From Anoplopoma fimbria (taxonomy: Eukaryota; Chordata; Actinopteri; Perciformes; Anoplopomatidae), in the NCBI RefSeq assembly GCF_027596085.1, contig NC_072453.1, positions 2,253,448 through 2,317,447 on the forward strand: a stretch of DNA of 64,000 nucleotides, read 5' to 3'. The notes below the pieces were generated by a model, which was not told the origin of the DNA, ran no database searches, and saw only the letters and a program-made list of their open reading frames with translations. The first letter of the stretch is position 1. The number at the start of each line of letters is the position of its first letter. The translations under genes were made by a program, and so were the position numbers. Positions 1-10,600 of the stretch are shown one piece after another.

Positions 1-1958
1 TGAAAAATGTTTGAAGAAATGAAACCACTTTTAAACTAAATGGTCACTTGTCTTTATTTGTCTTTAGAGTAAGATATCCCTAGAGTCTCGTGCAAAAGTA
101 TTACAGCATATTACTTTACAATTTTTACAAATACTTCATTCATTACTTCTCTTTTCTGTCTCTCTTCACTTGCAGTACAAAGACTTGTCTGTCTGTGCTC
201 ATGTACATGGTCAACAAGCTTTTTGGCCCCAAATAATTACTGGGGTTTGAAAAATGACCTACTCATCTATTATTTCTTATCAGATCCGTGCATTGGATAG
301 GATTTCACTATTTCGTAGCAAAGGAAATTCTTGCCCACGAGACACTTACTTTGAAGGAACTCATACTCTAAGGAAGGCCGGAAAGTAAAGTAAGTTTAAT
401 GGATTGATTCAATATATGTCCTTAGTGTAAGTATAATAGAGTAGAGTAGACTAGAATCTCCTGTTTTCAACGTGAATTTGAAAATCATCAAATACCTCCA
501 GAGATTTAGTATTGTACTTAGTATTGTACTTATCATAAGCTTATATTTGTGAGACCTGCAAAAATGGTCAAAATCAATTCAGCAGAGTTCACTTCATCAT
601 GACTTGTAGTCTCTCTATGGGTCAAAACCCAGGATCCTACAATTACCTCAATTGAACGATCCGGCAACAGCAGCAACAAAGACCTCACTTACACTGTGAC
701 TGGTAAATTCTCAGTAAACTTCAAATCATAAACAGGTGATTTAAAAATCTTTGGTCTTCATACCCAGGTTGAGACAAAACTCTTTCAGAATAACAGAAAA
801 CATTATTCAACTGTTTTCACGGGCTGAGCAGTTCTCCCTATGAAAAGTAAACTAATAACCTGTGTACCCCTTAAAACCAGTATTTCATTATGAAGTGCCA
901 AATTAGCAACAAATACAGTCCAGCGCTTTGTAGCTGCAAACCGCTACAGAGATTTCAGTCTCTCAGCGAGTATATCAGCCTACTCCCAGAGTAAACCCAA
1001 TGTCAGTCTTGCTCAGTCCAAGCCTTCCTCTTCACTGGGACTCCATCACTGATATGCCTTCTTACCCCTTCTTCGCTCCTGGGTCTGGCATTAGTCAACG
1101 CTAAATAGTCTCCTCCTTTGACACCTGGAGCAATTCCACCTTGAGCCTGGAAGATCCGCTCAGCTGCATCGGCAGAATGAGAGCTCCCAGAATGCCAAGC
1201 TCTCCTGCGGGGGAACTCGGCGTGTCCAGGAGAATCTGCAGGATACAAACCACAGATTCCAGATGCAAGCTTCGCTGCTTCAGACGCATGTTTGTTGCTG
1301 GAGGTGCGAGGCTGGAATGGCACTGATTCAGACTCAGAGTAGGTGCTACGTGCGCGGGGATACCTGCAGACCGATGCGGCGGAGGAGTAAGGTTTGGAGG
1401 GGGTGAAAGACAACGAGGATGGAAGGGATACTCGTGGCTTGGGGTAAAGAACACCTATCTTCCTGTGTCTCACTTCTCTTGTTTCCCTTCCTTCTCCTTC
1501 CAGTTCCTGCGGCCTTGCCGTTTCTCTGAATATTTCTCCTCCTCTGTCCTTGTTGCTGATCCCCTTCTCCCTCCTCCTTGTCTGAACCTCCTCTAGTTTC
1601 ACCTCCAGGTCGTGAACATCCTCAGTTATCTGATTGACCTGATCGAAACGAGACAGCAGTGCACTGACGCAGGGCAGCAGGCGGTCCAGGTAGGGCTGGA
1701 CGTCGAACCCAGCCTCGGACGTAGACGAGTCTTCAGACCTCGTGGATAGAGACGAGGACAGGGGACGGGGGATGAAAATGAGGAGGACAAGGAAGGTGAG
1801 CGGGAAGAGTGGAGGCTGGAAGACAGGGTGGAGAGACGGGATTCCTGCGAGGACCTGGAAGGAGGGAAGTCCATACCTTCGAACTTCACCCTGTGCCTGA
1901 ACTTGAAAGGAAAAAGACGAATGTGGAATCAGCAACATGAGCTGACTTTGGAAGATTT
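1..1958. repeat. Duplicated block, copy 1 (pkd1b terminal exon and 3' flank)
   Basis: This block matches 5560-7551 almost base for base, in the same orientation. It holds the 3' flank and last coding exon of the polycystin-1 gene plus part of the preceding intron. Similarity stops abruptly after the shared sequence ggaagattt (ending at 1958 and 7551). Copy 2 continues there into the intron and the splice donor, whereas copy 1 runs into unrelated AT-rich DNA. The copies differ by scattered substitutions and small indels, the largest being about 40 bp present only in copy 2 near 6405-6450. The block starts at the window edge, so its true left limit is unknown. Confidence 0.93.
1003..1901 (-). 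pseudogene. Orphan copy of the polycystin-1 last exon
   Basis: On the minus strand this is the counterpart of the last pkd1b exon (6694-7494). It keeps the acceptor (…TTTCAAG) and the FRHRVKFEGMDFPPSRSS start, but the duplication ends inside the upstream intron, so no donor or upstream exon accompanies it. A G-run at 1767-1771 has five G against six at 7359-7364. This shifts the frame after about 40 residues and truncates the reading from the normal acceptor. Further on, the run at 1209-1213 has five G against four in copy 2, and this copy reads on to a longer C-terminus ending VKRKAWTEQD. It is either a broken duplicate exon or the alternative haplotype of copy 2 placed beside it by the assembly. 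Confidence 0.75.
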
Positions 1959-2478
1959 TGGTGGATATTGTGGTTAAAGTTTATATTTTATTTTATAATA
2001 TTCAACTTTTGCCATAGCATATACACAACCTTTATTATATTACTCAACTATTAAATCTGTATTATTTGTTCTAAATATCTTTTTTCTTTTGTGTATTGGC
2101 CATATATTTGGCAGGTTTGCCAAAAGGTGTTTATTGTGTTATGACATAAAGCAGTAGAACCAAACCAACACTGCAAATCATCTCAATTGGAATGCATTGT
2201 CCGTTTACGATAAAGTCAAGCAGCTCACATGTTTTCTGTCATTTCATTTGAAATTGACAAACGCCAGTCAGTCAATATAGCTCGCTATTCTCCCTAGTAC
2301 TAACAGTGTTTGCTGCTGCGTTATCAAGTGTTTACTCATATATCAAGATCTTTTCCTTCAGATAGGTAATGATATAAATGACTGCTGATAAAATATTCAT
2401 AGAGCTGTGTTATCATTTAAACTAAACACAAGTGCAAACTGTACTGTTTCAGTAGAACACTGTTATCCTATTAAAAAT
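1959..2478. other. AT-rich spacer without recognisable genes
   Basis: This stretch lies between the end of duplicated copy 1 and the Rex3 3' end. No reading frame, RNA or repeat family is recognisable. If the duplication is tandem, this is the left part of the repeated unit, and the pre-insertion Rex3 target lies at its right end. Confidence 0.5.
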
Positions 2479-2513
2479 AAAATGTTTCCATCCATCCATC
2501 CATCTCCTTCCGC

Positions 2514-3920
2514 TTATCCAGGGCCGGGTCGCGGGGGCAGCAAGCTAAGGAGGGTCCTCCAGACGTCCTTCTCCCCAGCAACACTTTCCAGCTCCTCCTG
2601 GGGAACCCCGAGGCGTTCCCAGGCCAGACGAGATATATAATCTCTCCAGCGTGTTCTGGGTCTACCCCGGGGCCTCTTACCAGTTGGACGTGCCTGGAAA
2701 ACCTCTAAAGGGAGGCGTCCAGGAGGCATCCTGATCAGATGCCCGAGCCACCTCAGCTGGCCCCTTTCGACGCGAAGGAGCAGCGGCTCTACTCCGAGCT
2801 CCCTCCGGATGTCTGAGGTTCTCACCCTATCTCTAAGGCTGAGCCCAGCCACCCTACGAAGTAAGCTCATTTCGGCCGCTTGTATTCGCGATCTCATTAT
2901 TTCGGTCACTACCCAAAGCTCATGACCATAGGTGAGGGTTGGAACGTAGATGGACTGGTAAATCGAGAGCTTTGCCTTTCGGCTCAGCTCCTTCTTCACC
3001 AAAACGGTCCGGTACAACGCCCGCATCACTGCTGACGCTGCACCGAACCGCCTGTCCATCTCCCGCTCCATTTTACCCTCACTCGTGAATAAGATCCCGA
3101 GATACTTGAACTCCCTCGCTTGGGGCAGTGACTCACTCCCAACCCAGAGGGTGCAATCCACCGTTTTCCGGAAGAGAACCATGGCCTCAGACTTGGAGGT
3201 ACTGACTCTCATCCCGACCGCTTCACACTCGGCTGTGAACCGCCCCAGTGCGTGCTGAAGGTCACGTTCTGAAGAAGCCAACAGAACCACATCATCTGCA
3301 AAAAGCAGGGATGGATGTGATTCTGAGGTCCCCAAACAGGATTGGTGACAATGGGCAGCCCTGGCGGAGGCCAACACGCACTGGGAACAAGCTCGACTTT
3401 GTGCCGAGTATCCGGACACAGCTCTCACTTTGGTCATACAAGGACCGAATGGCTCGTAGTAACGAACCAGGTACCCCATATTCCCGCAGTACCCCCACAG
3501 GACTCCCCGAGGGACATGGTCGAAGGCCTTCTCCAAGTCCACAAAACACATGTAGACTGGATGAGCAAACTCCCATGCACCCTCCAACAGACCTGCAAGG
3601 GTAAATAGTTGGTCCGCTGTTCCACGTCCAGGATGGAATCCGCATTGCTCTTCCTGAATCCGAGGTTCGACAATCGGACGGAGCCTCCTTTCCAGCACCC
3701 TGGAGTAAACTTTCCCGGGGAGGCTGAGCAGTGTGATACCCCTATAATTGGAGCACACTCTCCGGTCCCCTTTTGAAAATGGGAACCACCACCCCGGTCT
3801 GCCACTCCACAGGCACTGTACCCGACTTCCACGCGACAGAGAAGAGACGTGTCAACCAAGACAGCCCAACAATGTCCAGAGCCTTTAGCATCTCCAGTAC
3901 ATCTCCTTTCGAATCTCATC
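2514..3920 (-). pseudogene. Rex3 reverse transcriptase and C-terminal region, frameshifted
   Basis: The RT motifs are visible but split over frames. SNYRGITLLSLPGKVYSRVL and QEEQCGFHPGRGT lead the main frame, CFVDLEKAFDHVPRG follows, then the frame shifts. GLRQGCPLSPILF is read in the frame of 3292-3645. The main frame resumes with the catalytic LLFADDVVLLASS box. About 20 residues usually found between the PLSPILF block and the FADD box are missing. The C-terminal part (KYLGILFTSEGKMEREMDRR to PPRPGPG) is open. At least two frameshifts plus the deletion exclude activity. Confidence 0.87.
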
Positions 3921-4599
3921 CACTCCTGGCGCTTTGCCGCTGAAGAGCTTTTTAACTACCTCAACGACCTCCGCCAGGCATATGGACAAGTCTTCCCCTG
4001 AGTCTTCAGACTCTGCCTCTTCCACAGAGGACATGTTGGTCGGGTTCAGGAGTTCCTCAAAGTGTTCTTTCCACCGTTCGACAATATCCCCAGTCCGGGT
4101 CTGCAGTTCTCCCCCCCTGCTGAGCACAGCCTGAGAAAAGCCCTGTTTCCCCTTTCTGAGTCGTCTCACGGTTTGCCAGAACTTCCTTGAGGCCATTTGA
4201 AAGTCCTTCTCCATGGTCTCACCGAACTCCTCCCACACCCGGGTTTTTGCCTCAGCAACCGCCGCAGCTGCAGCCCTTCTGGCCAACCGGTACCTGCCTG
4301 CTGATTCAGGAGACCCCTCGGCCAACCAAGCCCGAAAGGCCTCCTTCTTCAGCTTGACGGCCTCCTTCACCACTGGTGTCCACCAGCGGGTTCTTGGATT
4401 GCCGCCACGACAGGCACCGATCGCCTTCCGACCAAAACTCCTAGCAGCAGCTTCCACAATGGAGGATTTGAACATGGCCCACTCGGATTCCATGTCCCCA
4501 GCCTCCCCGGGATGCACGAGAAGTTATTCCGGAGGTGGGAGTTGAAGACCTTGCGGACAGGATCCTCAGCCAGACGTTCCCAGTTCACCCTCACTCCAC

Positions 4600-5480
4600 G
4601 TTTGGGTTTACCGGGTCTGTCCGGCAGCCTCCCCCGCCACCTGATCCAACTCACCACCAGGTGGTGATCAGTTGACAGCTCTGCTCCTCTCTTCACCCGA
4701 GTGTCCAAGACATACGGCCACAGGTCTGATGACACAACTACAAAGTCGATCATAGACCTTTGGCCTAGGGTGTTCTGGTACCAAGTACACTTATGAACCT
4801 CCCTATGCTCAAACATGGTGTTTGTTATGGACAGTCCATGACTAGCACAGAAGTCCAACAACAAAGCACCACTCGGGTTCAGATCGGGCAGGCCGTTCCT
4901 CCCAATCACACCCCTCCAGGTTTCTCCATCGTTACCCACGTGAGCGTTGAAGTCTCCCAGAAGAACTATGGAGTCCCCAGTCGGCGCCCTTTCCAGAACA
5001 CCACCCAAGGACTCCAAGAAGGCTGCGTACTCCGAACTGCCGTTTGGTGCATAGGCACAAACAACAGTCAGAGACTTTCCTCCTGCGATTCCCAGTCGCA
5101 GAGAGGCGACCCTCTCGTTCTCCGGGGAGAACTCCAGAACAGTGGCGCTCAGCCGGGGGCTTGTGAGTATCCCCACACCCGCCTGGCGCCTCTGACCCTG
5201 GGCAACGCCGGAAAAGGAAAAAGTCCAGCCCCTCTCCACGAGTTTGGTTCCAGAACCGGTGCTATGCGTGGAGGTGAGCCCAACTATATCTAGTTGGTAG
5301 CGTTCCACCTCCCGCACCAGCTCCGGTTCCTTCCCCGCCAGAGAGGTGACATTCCATGTCCCTAGAGCTAGTCTGTGATGCCGGGGGTCAGCATGCCCAG
5401 GTTCCCGCCCCAGCCTGCCACCCAGCTCACATTGCACCCGACCCCAATGCCTATCCCTGCGGGTGGTGGGCCCACAGGGT
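4600..5480 (-). pseudogene. Rex3 apurinic-like endonuclease domain
   Basis: The minus-strand frame covering 4367-5587 encodes an APE-type endonuclease: GTWNVTSL near the start, [10 protein letters not shown] in the middle and [15 protein letters not shown] near the end, with an SMIDFVVVS segment between. These are the catalytic-fold motifs of RTE endonucleases. The frame then loses register around 4500, where the linker continues in another frame (3885-4517). The domain looks intact on its own, but it is not joined in frame to a complete reverse transcriptase. Confidence 0.85.
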
Positions 5481-5559
5481 GGCGGCACGATGTAGCTTTT
5501 TCGGGCCATGTGCCAAGGCCCGGCCACCAGACGCTCGCCGGCGAGCTCCCCTACCAGCT

Positions 5560-7551
5560 TGAAAAATGTTTGAAGAAATGAAACCACTGTTAGACCAAAT
5601 GGTCACTTGTCTTTATTTGTCTGTAGAGTAAGATATCCCTAGAGTCTCGTACAAAAATATTACAGCATATTACTTTACAATTTTTACAAATACTACATTC
5701 ATTACTTCTCTTTCCTGTCTCTCTTCACTAGTACAAAGACTTGTCTGTCTGTCGTCATGTGTATGGTCAACAAGCTTTTTGGCCCCAAATAATTACTGGG
5801 GTTTGAAAAAGGACTTACTCATCTATTTCTTATCAGATCCGTGCATTGGATAGGATTTCACTATTTAGTAGCAAAGGAAATTCTCGCCCACTTACTTTGA
5901 AGGAACTCATACTCTAAGGAAGGCCGGAAAGTAAAGTAAGTTTAATGGATTGATTCAATATATGTCCTTAGTGTAAGTATAATAGAGTAGAGTAGACTAG
6001 AATCTCCCGTTTTCAACGTGAATTTGAAAATCATCAAATACCTCCAGAGATTTAGTATTGTACTTAGTATTGTACTTATCATAAGCTTATATTTGTGAGA
6101 CCTGCAAAAATGGTCAAAATCAATTCAGCAGAGTTCACTTCATCATGACTTGTAGTCTCTCTATGGGTCAAAACCCAGGATCCTACAATTACCTCAATTG
6201 AACGATCCGGCAACAGCAGCAACAAAGACTATCACCTCACTTACACTGTGACTGGTAAATTCTCAGTAAACTTCAAATCATAAACAGGTGATTTAAAAAT
6301 CTTTGGTCTTCATACCCAGGTTGAGACAAAACTCTTTCAGAATAACAGAAAACATCATTCAACTGTTTTCACGGGCTGAGCAGTTCTCCCTATGAAAAGT
6401 AAACTCATACTCGTGCCAAATCGTAGGTCCTTTAACCTTTTTTGAATGGAACCTGTGTACCCCTTAAAACCAGTATTTCATTATGAAGTGCCAAATTAGC
6501 AACAAATACAGTCCAGCGCTTTGTAGCTGCAAACCGCTACAGAGATTTCAGTCTCTCAGCGAGTATATCAGCCTACTCCCAGAGTAAACCCAATGTCAGT
6601 CTTGCTCAGTCCAAGCCTTCCTCTTCACTGGGACTCCATCACTGATATGCCTTCTTACCCCTTCTTCGCTCCTGGGTCTGGCATTAGTCAACGCTAAATA
6701 GTCTCCTCCTTTGACACCTGGAGCAATTCCACCTTGAGCCTGGAAGATCCGCTCAGCTGCATCAGCAGAATGAGAGCTCCCAGAATGCCAAGCTCTCCTG
6801 CGGGGAACTCGGCGTGTCCAGGAGAATCTGCAGGATACAAACCACAGATTCCAGATGCAAGCTTCGCTGCTTCAGACGCATGTTTGTTGCTGGAGGTGCG
6901 AGGCTGGAATGGCACTGATTCAGACTCAGAGTAGGTGCTACGTGCGCGGGGATACCTGCAGACCGATGCGGCGGAGGAGTAAGGTTTGGAGGGGGTGAAA
7001 GACAACGAGGATGGAAGGGATACTCGTGGCTTGGGGTAAAGAACACCTATCTTCCTGTGTCTCACTTCTCTTGTTTCCCTTCCTTCTCCTTCCAGTTCCT
7101 GCGGCCTTGCCGTTTCTCTGAATATTTCTCCACCTCTGTCCTTGTTGCTGATCCCCTTCTCCCTCCTCCTTGTCTGAACCTCCTCTAGTTTCACCTCCAG
7201 GTCGTGAACATCCTCAGTTATCTGATTGACCTGATCGAAACGAGACAGCAGTGCACTGACGCAGGGCAGCAGGCGGTCCAGGTAGGGCTGGACGTCGAAC
7301 CCAGCCTCGGACGTAGACGAGTCTTCAGACCTCGTGGATAGAGACGAGGACAGGGGACGGGGGGATGAAAATGAGGAGGACAAGGAAGGTGAGCGGGAAG
7401 AGTGGAGGCTGGAAGACAGGGTGGAGAGACGGGATTCCTGCGAGGACCTGGAAGGAGGGAAGTCCATACCTTCGAACTTCACCCTGTGCCTGAACTTGAA
7501 AGGAAAAAGACGAATGTGGAATCAGCAACATGAGCTGACTTTGGAAGATTT
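5560..7551. repeat. Duplicated block, copy 2 (attached to pkd1b)
   Basis: This is the counterpart of 1-1958. Copy 2 is continuous with the rest of the pkd1b gene and so is presumed to be the one used for its 3' end. It starts directly at the Rex3 5' junction. A reverse-strand AATAAA (tttatt at 5612-5617, also present in copy 1 at 53-58) lies about 1.1 kb past the stop and is a reasonable polyadenylation signal, though not proven. Confidence 0.92.
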
Positions 7552-7688
7552 GCGCCACAACTTCTGCAATGCCTACCTCTTTGGCTTTGGTGAGTCCCAT
7601 CCACAGTTTGAGTCTCTTAATGAGGAACTCCACCATCTCATAGTCCTGGGGTTCAATAGTTGGATAGTACAGCTCAGCCTGCTCTGCC
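6694..7688 (-). other. pkd1b: pkd1b exons 41-42: cytoplasmic tail with coiled coil
   Basis: Exon 41 ends KRLKLWMGLTKAKE and exon 42 resumes FRHRVKFEGMDFPPSRSS after an 82-bp intron (7495-7576). Both pieces are strongly reminiscent of the mammalian tail. A coiled-coil-like heptad segment follows (LLSRFDQVNQITEDVHDLEV); in polycystin-1 it binds polycystin-2. A G-run of four (6802-6805) instead of five shifts the end of the frame relative to copy 1. The annotated stop at 6694 therefore gives a tail about 30 residues shorter, with a different sequence after HAEFP. The true terminus is uncertain. Confidence 0.85.
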
Positions 7689-10600
7689 CTGAAGGACACA
7701 GCAATAGTTAGCATTGAAACCTACTTAATGCAGTATTTACCCTACTAAAATATTAACTCATCGAACTCTGCAAGGGGAAAATTTGAAGCGTCAGTAGCAA
7801 TCCCACTTTCAATCATTGCATTCTACTTTGCAAAATGAGAATTCATCGGATTTTCCTCTGTCCCCGCCTTGAGGCTGACCTTTGTGGTTTTGATTGAAAA
7901 GTCTCTACAACTAGTGTATGGATTGCCATGACATTTCCTAATAACCTTTATGTCACCCAATGGATGAATTGTAATCACTTTGGTGGTCCCTTCATTTTTC
8001 ACAAAGCGCCATCATCAAGTCCAATTTTTATTCTGTCCAATTTTTCTATAACCAAATATCTGCAGTACTAATGACATCCCCTTCAGCTTCAGCTGCACTA
8101 GTGCTCAGTGGTTGGTAGTAACGCATTACATGTACTTGAGTACTCTTTTTAATTTATTGTACTTCTGGGGGTAGTTGTCTTCCACAACAATGTTTTCCTC
8201 TTCCTCAAGTACATTTGCTGTAAAATATGCGTATTCCACTCCTTTACATTGTGCTGCACACTTGTCCCTCCCACTTTTACATTTATCTGGCCACCATAGC
8301 TCTCTGACATGCTTGGAAAGGGAAGAGTTAACGGAATGGTATTCAGTTGGCTGCAATCTACAACCTTACCACCAGATGCCACTAAAGCCTACACACTGGT
8401 CCTTTAAGTGAGAGTACACATCAGCATATTAGCATTGTCATTGTGAGCTATTTGCCTGCACCTCTGGGTTTAAGGTTGTACATTCATTTTTTGATGTTTT
8501 TAAAACATTTTCTTCATCAACTGTCAAATGTACATTTAGGAACTTGTCATGTTAGACAAGGATGGACACTTGGATTTTTGGTTACATCTAACTATTGACA
8601 TTGCAGTGCTGGGATTTTAGCAGCATATTCACACAACCATCTACTGGTAATATTATGCACATACATTGTGTACCTGTATGAACGGATGAGAACAGCTCCA
8701 CAGAGTCTGGCTAAGAACCAAACACCTCCCCCCACCAGTAGCAGCCCATAGATGGGGCCCAGGACTGGGTGGACCCTGCAAAGTATTTTGAGGGCCATTC
8801 GGCCACGCAGGATGGACAGCACTGAGACCCCGGTCTGACGCACTGACAGGAAACCTTCAACTGAACAGGAGAAGAGCTGAAACAAAGACAGAGGCACATC
8901 AAATACATTTTGTCTTTAGGAATACTGGATTCAGCTGAATGCTTCCTGGTCGTACCGTGTTTCCGAGGTGAATGCACAGCAGCAGTAGCAACAGCAGCAG
9001 GGCAGTCAGGGCCCACAGCTCCCTCCAGGCCCTCTGCAGCACTCTGCCTAACACCACCCACCTCCGCACGAACCTCAGGGTTCCCAGCAGCTGGAGCACA
9101 CAGCAATGGAAATGAGTAGGCATTTAATAGAGTGGGGAAACTGGTGGACCAGTATAGAGATGTATAAGGATGAAGGAGAGCTCTCACTTACCTTTAGAAC
9201 AAGTAGAGTGAGCAGGACGGCGGCACACTGGGAACAGCGCTGTGCCAGGAGGGCAGCACTGTGGAAGTTGATGAAGCTGTCTGGTTGGGATCGAAGCTAC
9301 ATGACAGGTCATTGTAATGTCATCAAATCAAAACGTAGAATAGGCAATTTTTACCAAAGCAGTCATTTCCCTTATGCTTATAGGTAAATATAGGGGCTTA
9401 AGTAGCATTGGCCCCCAACTCTGCAAATTTTGTCCCTCCTATTTATTATAACTACTCTTAATATTACTATTATTATTTGCTCAGGCTTCCCTCTCTCTAA
9501 AAACAATATTGTTATATATAAAACTTTGTTTTGTCTGTTTCGATCAGTCTATATTTCTGTTTCTGTCTGTTCCTATCTACTGTAAGTCAGTACCACTGTT
9601 TTATCGATTTCCATTTGCACCGACACAAAAAATAAATAAATAACTAAATAATAAAAGCTGCACGGCACAGGGTAGGACAAATAAATAATGTATCATGATT
9701 ATCATTATTTAAATGAATAGATAAATCAATCAACTTACTGACAATTACAAGGGGTCAAATGGAGCACTGACACTGGCTTTTCAGATGGAGGTTACTACTA
9801 ACTGGTCAAATTTGGACTCATATGGTTAACATATAACAACAGCCTGCTCAGGTGACACTCAAGTCAGAGGTAATCTTAATGGATACTAAAACTTTTCAGT
9901 TTTTTTTTTCTTACCTTAGAAACACAGGAGGTGGCCTGGGACAGCGAGCAGAGCAGCAGGATCGCCGTTGCCAGGGACAACAAGGCCAGGAGAAGCTGGA
10001 ACCAGTGTCTACACTGAGGCAGATACTGGGAACGCTCAGTGGCCATACACCACAGCTCTCCGAACAAGATGAGGAGAGCAGAGATGAGAAGGAGAATCTG
10101 CAGTATAAAGAAAGTATGTTTTAACACAAAAATATTTTAATTTCTATTCTTTATGTATTCGAAGGGATTACAGTGTTTGTTACCGTAAGTGCCGCCTGCA
10201 GATCCAGTCCAGAGAGGGATGATGGGATGAGGAGTGGATGGATGGAGAGAAAGGGGGTGACTCCCTGTGTATGAGCCCACTCCAGTTGAAAGGACACACA
10301 CACAAATAAACCAGACTCTCTGTGGTAATGTGTGAAATCTATAGAAAGGGTTTTAATCCTGAAAGGACAAAAAGGGAAAACATTAATCTTAATGCATGTC
10401 AACTGAATATGGTAACTTATAGAATTCAATATATGGCTCATGTGCCTCTAAAAGTATAGATTGTATCATTACAACTGAGAGTTAAGAGGATGCAAAAACT
10501 GTCTAATCAGATGATTCAGTATCTCATGCAAAATATGCAAAATAGTTTGGTAATCTACACGAGCAAATAACAATGTAGATTATGTATTATGTTATTACCC

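Larger units (their letters stand above)
2488..5562 (-). mobile_element. Rex3-like RTE-clade non-LTR retrotransposon, near full length, inactive
   Basis: The element is antisense to the window. Its 3' end (low coordinates) finishes in a GATG-type tandem tail, read as tccatccatcc at 2488-2504, with a very short 3' UTR as is typical of Rex3. The flanks share the 9-bp direct repeat AAAATGTTT at 2479-2487 and 5563-5571, a likely target-site duplication. An endonuclease and then a reverse transcriptase are recognisable in fragments. The 3342-3805 segment contains sequences matching, from memory, the widely used Rex3 RT primers. Most Rex3 copies are 5'-truncated, so about 3.07 kb is long. Several frameshifts and an internal deletion make it non-functional. 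Confidence 0.92.

Noticed and set aside
1101..1454. Minus-strand open frame overlapping the duplicated exon
   Set aside because: It is an out-of-frame shadow of the pkd1b last exon; the same shadow occurs in copy 2.
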